Source of the DNA: Thermoprotei archaeon
Lineage (GTDB): Archaea > Thermoproteota > Thermoprotei_A > Sulfolobales > Ignisphaeraceae
Reading direction: 5' to 3'
DNA: 19,411 bases
NCBI GenBank assembly: GCA_003661775.1
Contig: QMWT01000011.1
Location: 1 to 19,411 of the forward strand
Part shown: positions 1-7,680 of the stretch, piece after piece
Layout of the letters: each line of letters begins with the position of its first letter
How positions within the stretch are numbered: the first letter of the stretch is position 1
The notes under the pieces: generated by a model
Told to the model about the DNA's origin: nothing
Databases searched by the model: none
What the model saw: the letters and a program-made list of their open reading frames with translations, nothing else
Translations under genes and position numbers: made by a program

Positions 1-69
1 ATCATCATATTTTAGTAGACAGATGCCATTTCCTTTAGATACCTTAGACCTGTTTCCAATTAATGTAGT

Positions 70-234
70 TTAACTTCCTATTGACATTACATGCTTCACT
101 ATATCAACACACAAATTCTTATTCTCTATTGCTATCTCGTAAGACCGCAAGTCCGTACAAACTTTAAGTTTGCCACCAACCTGCATACCCAATCTGATAT
201 TCTGCAAAGCTTTATTCGCTTCCCTAATGCACAT
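70..234 (-). CDS. Possible small ORF, unknown (doubtful)
   Basis: A 54-codon frame opens with ATG at 234 directly after an in-frame TAG and ends with TAA at 72-70. The peptide is mixed in character, with alternating hydrophobic residues, a GGKLKV stretch and two cysteines. I recognise no family. The same frame stays open beyond its TAA to the window edge. So this could be a short real gene, the remnant of a longer one, or chance. It lies head-to-head with the DUF211 gene, whose promoter must also be in this interval. Support is weak. Confidence 0.2.
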   Translation of the reverse strand: MCIREANKALQNIRLGMQVGGKLKVCTDLRSYEIAIENKNLCVDIVKHVMSIGS

Positions 235-247
235 CTATTTACGGTGG
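208..247 (+). promoter_or_regulatory. Putative promoter and ribosome-binding site of the DUF211-ttuA operon
   Basis: An A/T-rich ctttattc element at about 210-217 would place transcription start near 239. A GGTGG at 243-247 lies ten bases before the ATG at 258 and can serve as Shine-Dalgarno. The TATA match is modest. Nothing else convincing is visible in bases 1-257 apart from the doubtful minus-strand ORF. Confidence 0.3.
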
Positions 248-257
248 CCAACTGGAG

Positions 258-512
258 ATGGCTATAGTCAGGCTTGTACTAGATGTGCTCAAATCCATTC
301 GCGGACCATCAATAATAGACCTTGCGGAGAAGTTGTCAGAACTTAAAGGAATTAATATGGTCAGCGTAAAGGTGAATGAAGTCGATGTAGAGACCTTAAC
401 TCTGACGGTAGTAATAGAGGGAGACAACATCGCATTCGAAGATGTGAGGAATGTAATCGAGGATATGGGGGGAGTTATACACAGCGTTGATGAAGTGATA
501 GCTAAGAGTTAA
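258..512 (+). CDS. DUF211 family protein
   Basis: An 84-residue protein matching the archaeal DUF211 family: a small alpha/beta (ferredoxin-like) fold of about 90-95 residues, with the sequence MAIVRLVLDVLKS at the N-terminus and the DNIAFEDVRNVIEDMGG stretch near the C-terminus. The family's biochemical function is not established; structures of relatives are known as small oligomeric proteins. The ATG at 258 is preceded by GGTGG. The gene ends one base before the possible GTG start of the next gene, so it is very probably cotranscribed with the tRNA thiolase. The family assignment is from memory of the family pattern. Confidence 0.8.
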   Translation: MAIVRLVLDVLKSIRGPSIIDLAEKLSELKGINMVSVKVNEVDVETLTLTVVIEGDNIAFEDVRNVIEDMGGVIHSVDEVIAKS

Positions 513-528
513 GGTGATGCAGGGAATT

Positions 529-1515
529 ATGTCTCTATGCGATGTATGTAGATCTAGGTCCGCCACATTCTACCAAAAACACAGTGGGCTGAAACTATGC
601 AAACATTGCTTCTTCGCTGACATCGAAGAGCGGGTCCAGGCGGAGATAAGGAGGTACAACATGTTTGAATCTTCAGATAAACTGCTCCTCGCTCTTTCGG
701 GGGGTAAAGATAGTTTCGTTTTATTGGATATAATAGTGAGGGTTCACGATGCTAGCAAGTTAGTGGCATTATCCATAATAGAGGGTATCAGAGGTTACAA
801 CAGGCCTGAAGACGTGGAAAAACTGAGGACTATCACACGGAAATACGGCATCGACCATATAGTCGTGACTATAAAGGAGGTCATAGGGTATAGTGTGGAT
901 GACTTTGTTGAAGCTCAATACTCTATGTACGGAATGATAAAGATCTCTCCTTGCACTTATTGCGGCTTATCGCGTCGGCGAATACTCAACTTGTATGCTA
1001 GGAAGATCGGTGCGTCACGTGTGGTAACAGCACATAATCTAGATGACGAAGCGCAAACCTATCTCATGAATCTCCTCAGAGGCGACCCGGCTCGGATAAT
1101 ACAAGTCCATCCCTTATCTCCACTCCTCAGCCACAGTTTTGTTAGAAGGGTTAAGCCTCTGCGTAAAGTCTACGAATATGAGAGTACGGCCTACGCTTAT
1201 CTTAAGGGTTTCAGGTTCCAGGAAACCGAATGCCGGTATTTAGAGCTAAGGCCAACACTTCGAGCCCGTATAAGACATTATCTCTATAGTCTTGAAGATA
1301 CCTCACCCGGAACTTTACTAAGGTTTGTAGAATTCATGGATCTCTTGTTAGAGCCTTATGTAAAAAGACAGCAATTACCAGAATTACCTCGATGCAGTGT
1401 ATGCGGTGAACCTACATCCTATAGAAGAGAAGTATGCAAGTTGTGCGAGTTAGTAACAATGATTAAAAACGCTTTTAGAACTAAATCTAATGAGCAGCTT
1501 AATCCCCATCGTTAA
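529..1515 (+). CDS. ttuA: TtuA/Ncs6-type tRNA 2-thiolation protein
   Basis: An ATP-pyrophosphatase (PP-loop) enzyme predicted to thiolate uridine in tRNA (2-thiouridine, or 5-methyl-2-thiouridine at position 54 in thermophiles), using sulfur from a ubiquitin-like carrier. Numbered from ATG 529 (328 aa): an N-terminal zinc finger with C4, C7, C24 and C27; the ATP-binding loop SGGKDS at 57-62; the Fe-S cysteines C142 and C145 (CTYC) plus C235, matching the three-cysteine arrangement of TtuA; NLDDEA at about 170-175; and a C-terminal zinc finger C289-C292/C303-C306. In-frame GTG 514 and ATG 517 are alternative starts. I chose 529 because relatives begin two or three residues before the first cysteine, and a GGGA lies just upstream. 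It is complete and shares an operon with the DUF211 gene. Confidence 0.9.
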   Translation: MSLCDVCRSRSATFYQKHSGLKLCKHCFFADIEERVQAEIRRYNMFESSDKLLLALSGGKDSFVLLDIIVRVHDASKLVALSIIEGIRGYNRPEDVEKLRTITRKYGIDHIVVTIKEVIGYSVDDFVEAQYSMYGMIKISPCTYCGLSRRRILNLYARKIGASRVVTAHNLDDEAQTYLMNLLRGDPARIIQVHPLSPLLSHSFVRRVKPLRKVYEYESTAYAYLKGFRFQETECRYLELRPTLRARIRHYLYSLEDTSPGTLLRFVEFMDLLLEPYVKRQQLPELPRCSVCGEPTSYRREVCKLCELVTMIKNAFRTKSNEQLNPHR

Positions 1516-1561
1516 GAGATTTTATCCTAACCTTTTAATTTCTCTGAAAGGGCGGTAAGCG

Positions 1562-2584
1562 GTGGAAATACTGGAGCTTACAAAGGATAGCTTCCCCGGA
1601 GTATTTGCTCTTCACCATTTATGCGAAGATCTTCAGATGGGGGGAATAGGTAGACCCAGAAAACAATTCTTCCGAACCCGGTTAGAGAAACTTAAGCCTA
1701 TTGAAAGTTATCTATTGGTCAGCATAACGGCGAACGACATAGATAAGAATGCCAAGTGGAAGCTCAGCTTGAACGGGGTTACGGTAACAAGAGAATTGAA
1801 ACCACAACTCGAGCTCACAGATTCGGAGTTCGTACACGCACTCTATATATACGATGTAACTCACGCACTTCTGAAGAATCCAGCGGAGCCTGATGTAATG
1901 CTGATATACGACAGCCGTAAACCCATAACCATAGATGCTGTCTCGCTTTTAGTCTTCTACAAGGTCGAAAACAGTGAGAGTATAGTGAAAGGATTCGTGG
2001 GTCTACAAATTCTTAAGGAAGGACAAGAAGTAGTACGTGGGTATTCTCTTGCCAAAGACTTGAAAGGAAATTTCAACAATTACTACATAGGTATGGCGAC
2101 GAATGCCAGTATAGCTAACGTGAGACTGCAGCTCGACAATAATCAACATCACCTAAGAATGCTGAGAGGTTTCAATGATTATGAATTGAAGTTGAAGAAC
2201 CCAATTACTCGCTCTACACTCGCTATAGAGAGCACTACACCACGCAGAAGTACCGTCAAATTAATATACGATATAATGAGTATGAGCAATATAGCAATGC
2301 CTCAGCTGAGATGCAGTGTCAAAATTGATGATAATCACGTAAAAGTTTTCATAAGAAATGATGGGGCTGTACCGCCCGATGATGCTGTACAGGTGCTTCT
2401 TATGCGAGCTGGAGCTGTAGTAGATAGAACAGTAGTGCCACCCATAAAACCTGGTTCAGAGATTTCTGTGAGTTTAAACATGAGAAAGAACTACAAAGAG
2501 ATGGGTGGTATCACCTTGGTTAGGATTTTGTGGCGTCGTGCTGCGAGAGTATTTACAGAGGATATACGTTTAATAACCTCTTAA
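1562..2584 (+). CDS. Conserved-looking protein of unknown function, beta-rich
   Basis: A 340-residue protein starting at GTG 1562, 46 bases after ttuA. A T-rich stretch with cttttaattt at about 1530-1540 could be its TATA box (near-leaderless) and part of the ttuA terminator. I see no signal peptide, transmembrane helix or catalytic motif. The second half has alternating beta-strand patterns. About residues 245-325 (RNDGAVPPDDAVQVLL, then IKPGSEISVSL) resemble an Ig-like or CARDB-type beta-sandwich, but that is a fold impression only. The composition fits a soluble intracellular protein. Its 3' end overlaps the convergent prenyltransferase gene by 15 bases. I do not recognise the family. Confidence 0.75.
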   Translation: MEILELTKDSFPGVFALHHLCEDLQMGGIGRPRKQFFRTRLEKLKPIESYLLVSITANDIDKNAKWKLSLNGVTVTRELKPQLELTDSEFVHALYIYDVTHALLKNPAEPDVMLIYDSRKPITIDAVSLLVFYKVENSESIVKGFVGLQILKEGQEVVRGYSLAKDLKGNFNNYYIGMATNASIANVRLQLDNNQHHLRMLRGFNDYELKLKNPITRSTLAIESTTPRRSTVKLIYDIMSMSNIAMPQLRCSVKIDDNHVKVFIRNDGAVPPDDAVQVLLMRAGAVVDRTVVPPIKPGSEISVSLNMRKNYKEMGGITLVRILWRRAARVFTEDIRLITS

Positions 2585-3490
2585 AACAATTTCAGCAAAA
2601 CCTAGTAGGAATGCCATTATCCCTATGGCGAAGGCATATTTCAGGACTCTTCTCGCCCACGCTCCTCTAGTAACCATGGATTTCATATCACTTAGACTTC
2701 TCGGTCTGAGTATGTAAAGAGCGTACACTACCAACACATCCACAACTATTGCTAGCAACAGGTATACAATACCCAAACCAGCGAACAACGGAACTATGCT
2801 GATACATATCAACAAAGAACTCAACACCAAGAGCACTCCATAAGTCTTCTCAATACCGTATACAACTACAAGGGTCTTGACACCGTGTATCTTATCTCCT
2901 TCGTAATCTTCTATTCCCTTTACAATCTCCCTCAACAATATCAGCAGAAATGCATGTAGAGCTGGTACGAGCGATAATACGAAATTCATCGAGAATACTT
3001 TGTTATAGAGACCGAATTTATCTACTACCGAGACTACACCATAGACTATAGAAAGTGCTCCACAAAGGGACACGATGATATTTCCGCTAAAGCCTCTCCT
3101 CTTAAAGGTTTTCGAGTATGTAAGCAGGAGCAACGCTGTAAATGCCGCAAGAACCGATGATAGAGGGCCTATCACCGTAGATAAAGCTGTGCCTCCTATA
3201 AACAAGATCATCGATAACAGCAGTGCACTTCTCATAGATATGATTCCCGAGGGTAATGGTCTCCAAGGCTTGTTCACAGAATCTATATCTATGTCGTAAT
3301 AGTCGTTAACAACATAGCCTCCAGCAGCTATCAGGCTCGTTACGCAAGATGCTAAGAGATAAACTCTCCAAATTCCTCCTTCTAGGGCTACAGAAAAATA
3401 GAGGATTGAGGATAATACGCCTATCGCCGTAGCTAACATAGTAAGCGCAACATTATGTAGCCTCAGCAGCTCTACATACCCAGCTAGCAT
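2570..3490 (-). CDS. UbiA-family prenyltransferase, probable digeranylgeranylglyceryl phosphate synthase
   Basis: A membrane prenyltransferase predicted to add the second geranylgeranyl chain to geranylgeranylglyceryl phosphate in archaeal ether-lipid synthesis. It is about 306 aa from ATG 3490, with eight or nine hydrophobic segments. The first Asp-rich motif, NDYYDIDIDSVNKPWRP (about residues 62-78), and the second, REIVKGIEDYEGDKIHG (about 187-203), are both intact. They are the paired prenyl-diphosphate/Mg2+ motifs of the family, and the YSKTFKRRGFSGN loop is also typical. An upstream in-frame TTG at 3505 would add five residues; I chose ATG because relatives begin right before the VELLRLHN helix. 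It is divergent from the SHMT gene. Other UbiA substrates cannot be excluded, but the motif spelling fits the lipid enzyme. Confidence 0.85.
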   Translation of the reverse strand: MLAGYVELLRLHNVALTMLATAIGVLSSILYFSVALEGGIWRVYLLASCVTSLIAAGGYVVNDYYDIDIDSVNKPWRPLPSGIISMRSALLLSMILFIGGTALSTVIGPLSSVLAAFTALLLLTYSKTFKRRGFSGNIIVSLCGALSIVYGVVSVVDKFGLYNKVFSMNFVLSLVPALHAFLLILLREIVKGIEDYEGDKIHGVKTLVVVYGIEKTYGVLLVLSSLLICISIVPLFAGLGIVYLLLAIVVDVLVVYALYILRPRSLSDMKSMVTRGAWARRVLKYAFAIGIMAFLLGFAEIVLRGY

Positions 3491-3536
3491 CCTAGCGTAT
3501 GGCAATGCACCCGCCTACTCAAAGTGAAGCCAGTGA

Positions 3537-3556
3537 GAGTTATTTATTGATATACA
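3537..3556. promoter_or_regulatory. Divergent TATA region between the prenyltransferase and SHMT genes
   Basis: The A/T-rich run around tatttattgatatac (3541-3555) is TATA-like on both strands. On the plus strand it would start transcription near 3571, just before a GGGGG and the TTG at 3583. On the minus strand it would start near 3522, upstream of ATG 3490. This placement argues that the SHMT gene does not start at ATG 3499. It is inferred from position and composition only. Confidence 0.4.
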
Positions 3557-3582
3557 CCAATCCATCAACGGGGGCTACAGCT

Positions 3583-4893
3583 TTGAAGTTGCCCGGTGAA
3601 CTCATAGATGTGCTAAGGTATGTAGCTGAACATAATCGATGGAGGAAACTCGAGTGTATAAATCTAATAGCTAGCGAAAACGCGATGAGCCCCTTAGCCG
3701 AGGCTGCTTATTTAACTGACATGATGCATCGATACGCTGAAGGAAAACCTCGAAAGAGATACTATCAAGGTACCAAGTACGTTGACGAGATTGAGATCCT
3801 TGTATCAAAACTCATGGGTGAATTGCTAGAAGTGCAGTTCGTCGAACCTAGACCTATAAGCGGCACTATAGCGAATGCTACAGCATTTAGAGTGCTCGCA
3901 GCGCCCGGTGAAAAGGCCGTTATAGCACCTGTTCAAGCAGGAGCTCATGTTAGCCACACCAAGTTTGGAACACTAGGAGCTCTCGGGATCGAACACATAG
4001 AACTTCCCTACGATCAAGAGAACATGAACGTAGACGTTGATAAAGCGATCAAAGTGATCGAAGAAGTTAGACCTAGGTTTGTCGTCCTCGGAGGTAGCGT
4101 GTACCTATTTCCTCACCCAGTAAAGGAGCTAGCCGAAGCCGCACACAGCGTAGATGCTAAGTTGGTTTATGATGCCGCACACGTCCTGGGTCTAATAGTA
4201 GGAAAGCGTTGGCGCAATCCTCTTAAACACGGAGCTGACATAATTACCTCTTCCACGCACAAAACTTTCCCAGGACCTCAAGGTGGTCTTATCGCTACGA
4301 ATTCTGAGGATCTTTACAAAAAAGTATCGAAGGCTGTGTTCCCGCTGTTCGTAAGTAACCACCATCTGCACAGACTTCCTGCTACTGCTGTCACAGCAAT
4401 AGAGATGAAATACTTTGGAGAAGCCTACGCAGATCAGATAATCAGAAATGCTAAGAGGCTTGCCGAGAAACTTCATGAGTACGGCTTCAAAGTTCTGGGC
4501 GAACACCTCGGTTTTACACAGTCTCATCAAGTAGTGGTAGATATTAAGAATTTTGGTGGAGGTGCGAAAGTAGCAAAACTCTTGGAAGAAGCTAACATAA
4601 TAGTGAACAAGAACCTCTTACCCTACGACCCCCCGGACGCAATTAAAGACCCGAGCGGTATAAGAATAGGAGTGCAGGAAATGACCAGATACGGCATGAA
4701 GGAAAGCGAAATGGATGTAATAGCTGAGTTCTTTAAGAAGGTACTAGTAGACGGTAAGAAACCCGAAGAAGTACGAAAAGAAGTCATAGAATTCAGGAAG
4801 AATTACACCGAGGTCAAGTACACATTCGATGCGGACCTCAACTTGTTCGAGGCTCTATTCCGCATACCAATGATAATAGATCTGAGATTTTGA
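3583..4893 (+). CDS. glyA: Serine hydroxymethyltransferase
   Basis: A PLP enzyme that interconverts serine and glycine while charging a pterin C1 carrier (tetrahydromethanopterin-type in many archaea). Conserved blocks are all present: NLIASEN near the N-terminus, KRYYQGTKYVDEIE, the PLP-ring contact D197 within YDAAH, and the Schiff-base lysine K227 within SSTHKTFPGPQGG. The frame is open from ATG 3499 (464 aa). The first 28 residues look unrelated to the family, and that start would leave only 8 bases to the divergent gene. TTG 3583 gives 436 aa, the usual archaeal length, preceded by GGGGG at 3570-3574. The downstream CinA-like gene follows immediately and is probably cotranscribed. Confidence 0.93.
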   Translation: MKLPGELIDVLRYVAEHNRWRKLECINLIASENAMSPLAEAAYLTDMMHRYAEGKPRKRYYQGTKYVDEIEILVSKLMGELLEVQFVEPRPISGTIANATAFRVLAAPGEKAVIAPVQAGAHVSHTKFGTLGALGIEHIELPYDQENMNVDVDKAIKVIEEVRPRFVVLGGSVYLFPHPVKELAEAAHSVDAKLVYDAAHVLGLIVGKRWRNPLKHGADIITSSTHKTFPGPQGGLIATNSEDLYKKVSKAVFPLFVSNHHLHRLPATAVTAIEMKYFGEAYADQIIRNAKRLAEKLHEYGFKVLGEHLGFTQSHQVVVDIKNFGGGAKVAKLLEEANIIVNKNLLPYDPPDAIKDPSGIRIGVQEMTRYGMKESEMDVIAEFFKKVLVDGKKPEEVRKEVIEFRKNYTEVKYTFDADLNLFEALFRIPMIIDLRF

Positions 4894-4904
4894 GGTTTCG
4901 TGTA

Positions 4905-5744
4905 ATGCAACAATTAGATCTTTCGAATATTAGCAAAGCAGTAATATTGACCATAGGCTACGAACTTTTGCAAGGTCGTGTGATCAATACAAATGCTTCT
5001 TTTATCGCCCGGAAACTCTATCTCTTAGGCATAAACGTGAAAGCTATGCTTGTGGTAGGCGACGACCTTAGAGATATCGTGGAAGCACTGAGACTTTCAG
5101 TATCGTCGTTCGACGCTGATATGATCATAACTACGGGAGGTCTAGGGCCTACCCCAGACGACAGAACTTTAGAGGCTATAGCTACCTTTGCAGGATTGGA
5201 GCTGGAAGTAAACCCAGAGGCTCTCAAAGATATTGAGGCTAAGTACCGTAGCAAGGGTGTACCGCTTACCGAGGAGAGATTGAAGATGGCAATGCTGCCC
5301 CAGGGCTCGATACCTCTCCCTAATCCTGTGGGAATAGCCCCTGGCGTCTACCTTGCCCTCACCAGACCCAAGGTGATAATAATAGCGCTTCCAGGGGTAC
5401 CGCAGGAGATGGAGGCTATATTCGAGAAGTACATAGAACCTCAACTCAGAAAAAGCCGCCGATTAATTCTGGCCGAGGGGCACATAAGACTCAGAACTAT
5501 GGAGTCCGAGATCGCCGGGTTCATCAAACAGGTCTCAAAGTCCTATCCCTCGACTTATATCAAGAGCCATCCTGAAGGCAAGGAGCTAGGCAAGCCCGTA
5601 GTCAAGATCTATATATCCGCATATAGCCAGGATGCTAGCTCTGCAGAAAAATTGTGCACAGAAGTATTGAGAAAATTCATCGATTATGCACATGAGAGAA
5701 GTATAGATATAGCCGAGGTCCAAGAATGCCGCTCGGCTACTTAG
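4905..5744 (+). CDS. CinA/MoCF-like protein (molybdopterin-binding domain)
   Basis: About 279 aa from ATG 4905. The N-terminal two thirds is a MoaB/MogA-like (MoCF) domain with the signature GGLGPTPDDRT and the later block ALPGVPQEME; the start TIGYELLQGRVINTN is typical of the archaeal CinA N-terminal family. The C-terminal nicotinamide-nucleotide amidase domain of bacterial CinA is absent, as is usual in archaea. Bacterial relatives have ADP-ribose pyrophosphatase or nucleotide-cofactor roles; the exact archaeal substrate is not known. TTG 4890 would overlap the SHMT stop. I prefer ATG 4905 because GAGGT at 4892-4896 sits eight bases before it. It is probably translated from the glyA transcript. 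Confidence 0.82.
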   Translation: MQQLDLSNISKAVILTIGYELLQGRVINTNASFIARKLYLLGINVKAMLVVGDDLRDIVEALRLSVSSFDADMIITTGGLGPTPDDRTLEAIATFAGLELEVNPEALKDIEAKYRSKGVPLTEERLKMAMLPQGSIPLPNPVGIAPGVYLALTRPKVIIIALPGVPQEMEAIFEKYIEPQLRKSRRLILAEGHIRLRTMESEIAGFIKQVSKSYPSTYIKSHPEGKELGKPVVKIYISAYSQDASSAEKLCTEVLRKFIDYAHERSIDIAEVQECRSAT

Positions 5745-5759
5745 CAAACAAGAATTATC

Positions 5760-6110
5760 TTATCGCCGTGATGCCTCCACGGGATCGTATCCATAGAGCT
5801 CTTTAAACCTTCTTCTTCCTTCCTCGGTCATCATGTCCGGCTTCCACTGTTTTTCTAAATTCAGCATCACCTCTATCTTCTTACCATTCTTTTCGAAAGC
5901 TTTTTTAAGAGCTTCCTCTATGGCTCTAGGTATCATATAGGCTATGGGGCAGAAGGGCGTTGTGACCCCTACCTCAACAACTATCTTATCATCACTTACA
6001 TCTATTTTGTACACTAAACCTAAATCGTAAACGTTTATAGGTATCTCTGGATCGTAGACTGTGCGCAGTACCTCAATAACTTTCTTCTTCACATCCTCAA
6101 CAGAGTTCAC
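5760..6110 (-). CDS. MIP18/SufT-like (DUF59) iron-sulfur assembly protein
   Basis: A 116-residue member of the DUF59 family (PaaD/MIP18/SufT), whose members help mature Fe-S proteins. The signature DPEIPINVYDLGLVY lies at 20-34 and the conserved cysteine C54 sits in TTPFCPIAYMIP. The C-terminal segment ending KPDMMTEEGRRRFKELYGY is charged and typical of archaeal members. The start is GTG 6110; CCTGGTG at 6117-6123 on the complementary strand is a fair Shine-Dalgarno. The gene converges on the CinA-like gene with 15 bases between the stops and is monocistronic. The A/T box at 6140-6153 is well placed as its promoter. Confidence 0.88.
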   Translation of the reverse strand: MNSVEDVKKKVIEVLRTVYDPEIPINVYDLGLVYKIDVSDDKIVVEVGVTTPFCPIAYMIPRAIEEALKKAFEKNGKKIEVMLNLEKQWKPDMMTEEGRRRFKELYGYDPVEASRR

Positions 6111-6139
6111 AGCTGTACACCAGGGCTACTTTACTAATC

Positions 6140-6153
6140 TAAATTATAAAAAG
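6140..6153. promoter_or_regulatory. TATA box, possibly bidirectional
   Basis: The sequence aaattataaaaag (centre about 6147) is the strongest TATA-like element in this intergenic region. Leftward it would start transcription near 6121, eleven bases before the DUF59 GTG. Rightward it would start near 6174, in front of the structured region at 6184-6244 and of serS. A second weaker element, gataaaac near 6254-6261, could drive serS directly. Confidence 0.45.
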
Positions 6154-6183
6154 TCAAAATGTAACTGTGCTTAGGTACATAGA

Positions 6184-6244
6184 GGGTTGAAGATTCCTAG
6201 CCAGGCTGAGCAACTATGATGAGGGGGTCACCATAGCTGACCCC
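6184..6244 (+). ncRNA. Candidate C/D-box sRNA or serS leader hairpin
   Basis: Two readings compete. (1) C/D-box guide RNA: degenerate C box TTGAAGA (6187-6193), 12-nt guide, D' box CTGA (6206-6209), 6-nt spacer, canonical C' box ATGATGA (6216-6222), 14-nt guide, D box CTGA (6237-6240), with flanking GGG (6184-6186) able to pair with CCC (6241-6243). (2) A simple hairpin: GGGGTCA (6224-6230) is perfectly complementary to TGACCCC (6238-6244) around a 7-nt loop. The hairpin would sequester the D box, so the readings conflict. A good TATA box lies 40 bases upstream. No target could be checked. Confidence 0.35.
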
Positions 6245-6294
6245 ACTTAGGCAGATAAAACTCTAGCGAATTCATTCAAGTGGGAGATGGGTAT

Positions 6295-7680
6295 ATGTCC
6301 TGGACTATACTTGAGCTCCTGAGAAGTAATCCCGAAGCTCTTAAGGACGTTGTGAAGAAGAGGTTCATAGACCCTGCAATAGTTGACGAGGCTTACAAGC
6401 TAGACCTAGAATGGAGGAAGATGCTCACATACGTTAATGAACTTAGGCACAAACATAATGTGATCAGCAGCGAAATACCTAGACTTCCGCCTGAAGAACG
6501 TAAAAAGCGCATTGAAGAAGCGAAGAGACTATTAAAGGAGATTAAATTATACGAAACGAAGCTTAAGGAGATTGAGAGGCGTAGAGAAGAACTTCTGTTA
6601 TCACTACCTAATATCATCCACGAATCTGTCCCTATAGGCCCAGATGAAACCTACAACATGCCAATACGTTGCTGGGGCAAAGCAAAAGTGTACCGCGAAC
6701 ACCTGCAACTATTTCTGGGAGAGACCAAGGGTAAAGGGCTGGAAATGGATTACGAAGTAATAGACTGGAGACCTATAGGACACGCAGACATGTTAGAGAA
6801 GGCGCTTAAACTAGGAGACACTCAGAAAGCCGGAGAGGTTGCGGGCTCAAGGTTTTATTACCTTTTCGATGACCTTGTATGGCTCGACTTCGCATTGCTA
6901 CTATATGCTATAGACTTCTTAACGCAGCGCGGTTACAAGCTAGTCCTTCCGCCCTACATGCTAAGGCACAAAATAATAAGCGGCGTAATCGATCTAGAGA
7001 CGTTCAAGGATGCTATATACAAGATCGAAGGTGAAGATCTGTACCTAATAGCAACAGCAGAACACTCCTTAGCAGCCCTCCACGCATACGAGGAGATACC
7101 CGAAGAGGAATTGCCATTAATATACGTAGGTATAAGCCCATGTTTTAGAAAAGAAGCTGGTGCGGGAAACAGAGACCTTAAAGGAATCTTCAGAGTACAT
7201 CAGTTCCACAAGGTTGAGCAATTTGCGTTCACGTTACCTGAGCAGAGCTGGGACGTATTTGAGATGTTTATTAGACATGCAGAAGAGCTTTTCAAAGGTC
7301 TTGGCCTCCCATATAGAGTAGTTAATGTAGCTTCGGGCGAGTTAGGAGCTCCTGCAGCCAAGAAATACGACTTAGAGGTTTGGATGCCAGCTCAAGGCAG
7401 ATTTAGAGAGATGGTGAGCTGCAGCAACGATCTTGACTGGCAGAGCTACAGGCTTAGGATAAGGTTCATTAGAAGGCGTGGTATGAAGAAAGGATTTGTC
7501 CACACAATCAACTCCACAGCCATAGCTTCCACGAGAACTATAACTGCCATACTAGAGAACTTCCAGACTCCTGATGGGGTGGTAGAGGTACCCAAAATAC
7601 TTAGAAGGTACTTAGAAATATTCCCAAAGGCGCCCAAAGACTACATATACCCAAACAAAAAGAGTGTTCAAAAGACGTAA
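6295..7680 (+). CDS. serS: Seryl-tRNA synthetase
   Basis: A class II aminoacyl-tRNA synthetase charging tRNA-Ser (and Sec-type tRNA where present). It has 461 aa from ATG 6295. A charged helical hairpin at about 40-105 forms the N-terminal tRNA-binding coiled coil. The substrate loop TAEH lies at 254-257, motif 2 FRKEAGAGNRDLKG at 284-297, and the motif 3 region NSTAIASTRTITAILENFQ at about 406-424. This is the common SerRS type, not the zinc-containing methanogen form. GTG 6280 is an alternative start; I prefer ATG 6295 because GGGAG precedes it at proper spacing and the family begins shortly before the first helix. Upstream is the structured leader described separately. It abuts the convergent gene with no spacer. 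Confidence 0.95.
   Translation: MSWTILELLRSNPEALKDVVKKRFIDPAIVDEAYKLDLEWRKMLTYVNELRHKHNVISSEIPRLPPEERKKRIEEAKRLLKEIKLYETKLKEIERRREELLLSLPNIIHESVPIGPDETYNMPIRCWGKAKVYREHLQLFLGETKGKGLEMDYEVIDWRPIGHADMLEKALKLGDTQKAGEVAGSRFYYLFDDLVWLDFALLLYAIDFLTQRGYKLVLPPYMLRHKIISGVIDLETFKDAIYKIEGEDLYLIATAEHSLAALHAYEEIPEEELPLIYVGISPCFRKEAGAGNRDLKGIFRVHQFHKVEQFAFTLPEQSWDVFEMFIRHAEELFKGLGLPYRVVNVASGELGAPAAKKYDLEVWMPAQGRFREMVSCSNDLDWQSYRLRIRFIRRRGMKKGFVHTINSTAIASTRTITAILENFQTPDGVVEVPKILRRYLEIFPKAPKDYIYPNKKSVQKT

Noticed and set aside
4192..4530. 112-residue minus-strand frame inside glyA
   Set aside because: It is a shadow of the conserved SHMT core (including the PLP-lysine region) and has no recognisable features.
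6224..6244. GGGGTCA/TGACCCC hairpin as an intrinsic terminator
   Set aside because: No T-run follows it and no plus-strand gene ends before it; a leader structure, operator or sRNA part is more likely.
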